DNA of 64,000 nt from Lonicera japonica (lineage: Eukaryota > Streptophyta > Magnoliopsida > Dipsacales > Caprifoliaceae). The DNA lies in assembly GCA_021464415.1 (NCBI GenBank), contig CM038471.1:12460373-12524372 (forward strand). The letters are read 5' to 3'. Position 1 is the first letter of the stretch; each line of letters begins with the position of its first letter. Under the pieces are notes generated by a model. That model did not search any database. It worked only from the letters and a program-made list of their open reading frames with translations, and was not told the DNA's origin. The position numbers were made by a program, and so were the translations under genes. This document shows positions 62,036 through 64,000 of this stretch, in pieces.

Positions 62036-64000
62036 CAATGCTATCTATAAAATAATACTAAAACGGAAGCTTTTCTTTGCCACGTGTCAACCGGAAAGCT
62101 ACATTTATTATCTTTTTCTTTCTACAGTAATTTATTTCTAACCATCACGACAGTTATTGTAATCACCGTTTCAAAAACAGCGGTTTCTTCCCTTTCCATC
62201 ATATATATATATAGGGCTTCCATCTCTTTCTTTAGCAGTTTTCCTTTCCCTTCACTTAAATGCAGAATTTCTGTCAGAAAGTGATTTCTCTACTGGTTAT
62301 CTCACAACCTGCATTGATTCTTTTCCTCTTGCATCGCTCTCTTATCCCTCAATTTGTACTTCACCATCTCAAAATTATAGTTACTATAAACCTTTGTTCC
62401 ATCCCTATGGACGGTACCAGTTTTGCGACCGCAATCATTTAATTCGAGGATCCTTGCTAACATCGACATTAATTGCTTCTATTTCCAAGGTATTGCGCCT
62501 TCATCCCTCTCTCTTCAATTATATATACTCAAGTATAGAGTAATCAGTCATGGGGTTTTGTAGTGAATTTGGATTTTAAGTGAGGAACTGAGAACTGTAT
62601 ATTTCGTTTTTGAATCAAAGCACTTCGTTAAATCAATTATGGATGAATTGAACCAATGATTGAAGCCTAAACAATACTTCTTCCTCCAAAGGAGATCTAA
62701 CAGATGATTCCTATTTTAGATTGAGTAAGGACATTCATCAAGGAAATGATAAAAGTGGTATAACCAAGGTACTTTCTTTGTCTCTCAAAATCAATTGTAT
62801 GCTGATTTTCTCCATAGAACAAAAAGAACGTCAATTAGGTGCCAATTATAAGTTGTACATCAACGATGTCCATAAAACACTTAAATGAAACTTTATATAG
62901 AAGTGAAAATTTACAGTGTTTGGATTCATGGAATTAAAATTCAATTAGAATTCTAATTCTACAGAAGTGAAATTGTATAAAAATGGAGGTCCAAACATAA
63001 GAGTTATGTTGTTTGCATGGCTGTAAAAAATTCACTTAGAATCCTGGGAAGAGTTTAGAACTTTCTACTGGTGTCCTTAATTAGCCCTTGGCATGATAAT
63101 AGAATAAATAAAAATGAACCATCTTATAATTCCGTCAACAATGTATATTGGATTTTAAAGTTAAAGTTTTCTTCATTTTGTTACACACATTTATGATTGG
63201 AGGATGGAGAAGGAACATGCATCGGCTTTGTATCATGTACCCAATTCCATGAGAAAAATACTACTTTTACTTTGGAATTGTTTTTTTTGGAATTGGAAGG
63301 TTTGGAATTGTAATTCAATTCAATTCCAAATCCTAAATAGTTTTTTCCATCGAACCAAAAAATTTGGAATTGAAGCCTTCAATTTCAATTCTACGGTTTA
63401 ATAATATTTGTGTTTGGGACACATGATATCTTTTTAGGATACTCTTCTTTGTCACTTTTTATAATTTGTCTTTTGAATGAATCTAGAAAATCACTATTTC
63501 GTTATTTCTTATCTTGAGACAGGGAAAGATGCAAATAATTTTTCTTTTTCACTTTGCAGGTAAGCTGGTAAAATTTCGTAATGTTCCGTTCTACTTTCAA
63601 ACATATATTGTTTTGTTAAATCAATGGCTCCTGAATTCCTCTCAGTGGAACAAATTCTGATGGATTTACAAGGAATATTACAAGTATATTATTTGCCTGA
63701 TTCTCCATTCTACTTACTCAATTTTACTATGAACCCACCATAATCCGGATTCCCAGAGCTAGGAGGCGAAATGGTTTTCTAAGAAAACAAATGATGCAAA
63801 CGCAATGTGAAATTATTAGCATGTGTTTTAAATAATATTTAGTCTCATTTTTTGAATTTTTATGCAAGTCTTAATTGTGCTTCACAAAAAAAAAAAAGAA
63901 AAATTGTAGCCTGAATGATCTGAGGGGTTATGCAAGTCTTAGTTGGTTGCATAGAAATTTAAAAATTTGTAACCTCAATGATCTAAGGGATCAGAATCAA
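62036..64000 (+). mobile_element. possible Helitron 5' end and downstream sequence
   Basis: TGCTATCTATAAAATAATACTAAAACGGAAGC (read as TCTATCTATAAAATAATACT and ACTAAAACGGAAGC) followed by TTTGCCACGTGTCA resembles the conserved 5' end of non-autonomous plant Helitrons, and a (TA)n and TTTCAAAAACAGC segment follows. No 3' hairpin with CTRR end could be assigned in the window. 62900-63420 is rich in GGAATTG-type words like the GGTGTGTTTGG MITEs, with TTTGTGTTTGGGACAC near its end. No gene is supported. Confidence 0.35.

Overview
This window looks like nuclear DNA of a flowering plant, most likely a eudicot. It is AT-rich, has GT-AG introns, is full of plant-type transposable elements (SIRE/Maximus and Tork-like Copia, plant L1-type LINEs, hAT, Mutator-like and TRIM elements), and carries two plant gene families. 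No bacterial-style operons, CRISPR arrays, rRNA or convincing tRNA genes were seen. The species cannot be named from the sequence.

Layout. Positions 1-19500 hold repeats only: the end of a SIRE-type LTR (1-268), a decayed Myb/SANT-like pseudogene (1464-2370, minus), a 648-bp tandem duplication (4495-5660), a long-TIR element with an internal 188-bp array (5795-7060), a non-autonomous hAT element with an 8-bp target duplication (10169-10738), a solo SIRE-type LTR with a perfect 5-bp target duplication (14157-15785) lying inside an older Tork-like Copia LTR, a second Tork remnant near 18236, and a TIR element (18745-19506).

Positions 19838-46477 (plus) are one gene of nine exons, reconstructed by hand with every splice phase consistent. 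It encodes a 419-residue TruA-type tRNA pseudouridine synthase. Its 1.26 kb of coding sequence is spread over 26.6 kb because most introns have received transposons. Intron 1 holds a LINE of about 7.2 kb with matching target duplications, intron 4 holds a pair of oppositely oriented LINE copies plus TRIM and LTR remnants, intron 5 holds a TRIM and a short LINE tail with a 16-bp target duplication, and intron 6 holds a palindromic MITE. The exons are undamaged.

Positions 46478-53900 are intergenic, with a 1.1-kb foldback element (about 49490-50625) and a TIR element nested inside another (51236-52723). Positions 53907-58335 (minus) encode a three-exon pollen-receptor-like LRR receptor kinase of about 602 residues with an atypical catalytic loop. 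It is convergent with the synthase gene. Positions 58336-64000 contain no intact gene; they hold a SIRE-type gag remnant (about 60560-61560, minus) and a Helitron-like start near 62040.

The two genes have no evident functional link. One is expected to modify tRNA and the other to act in cell-surface signalling, typically in pollen. I found no convincing new multi-gene system. The best leads are structural: the transposon-filled but intact synthase gene, the foldback and palindromic elements that could form long hairpin RNAs, the nested insertions that give a relative chronology, and the tail-to-tail LINE pairs.
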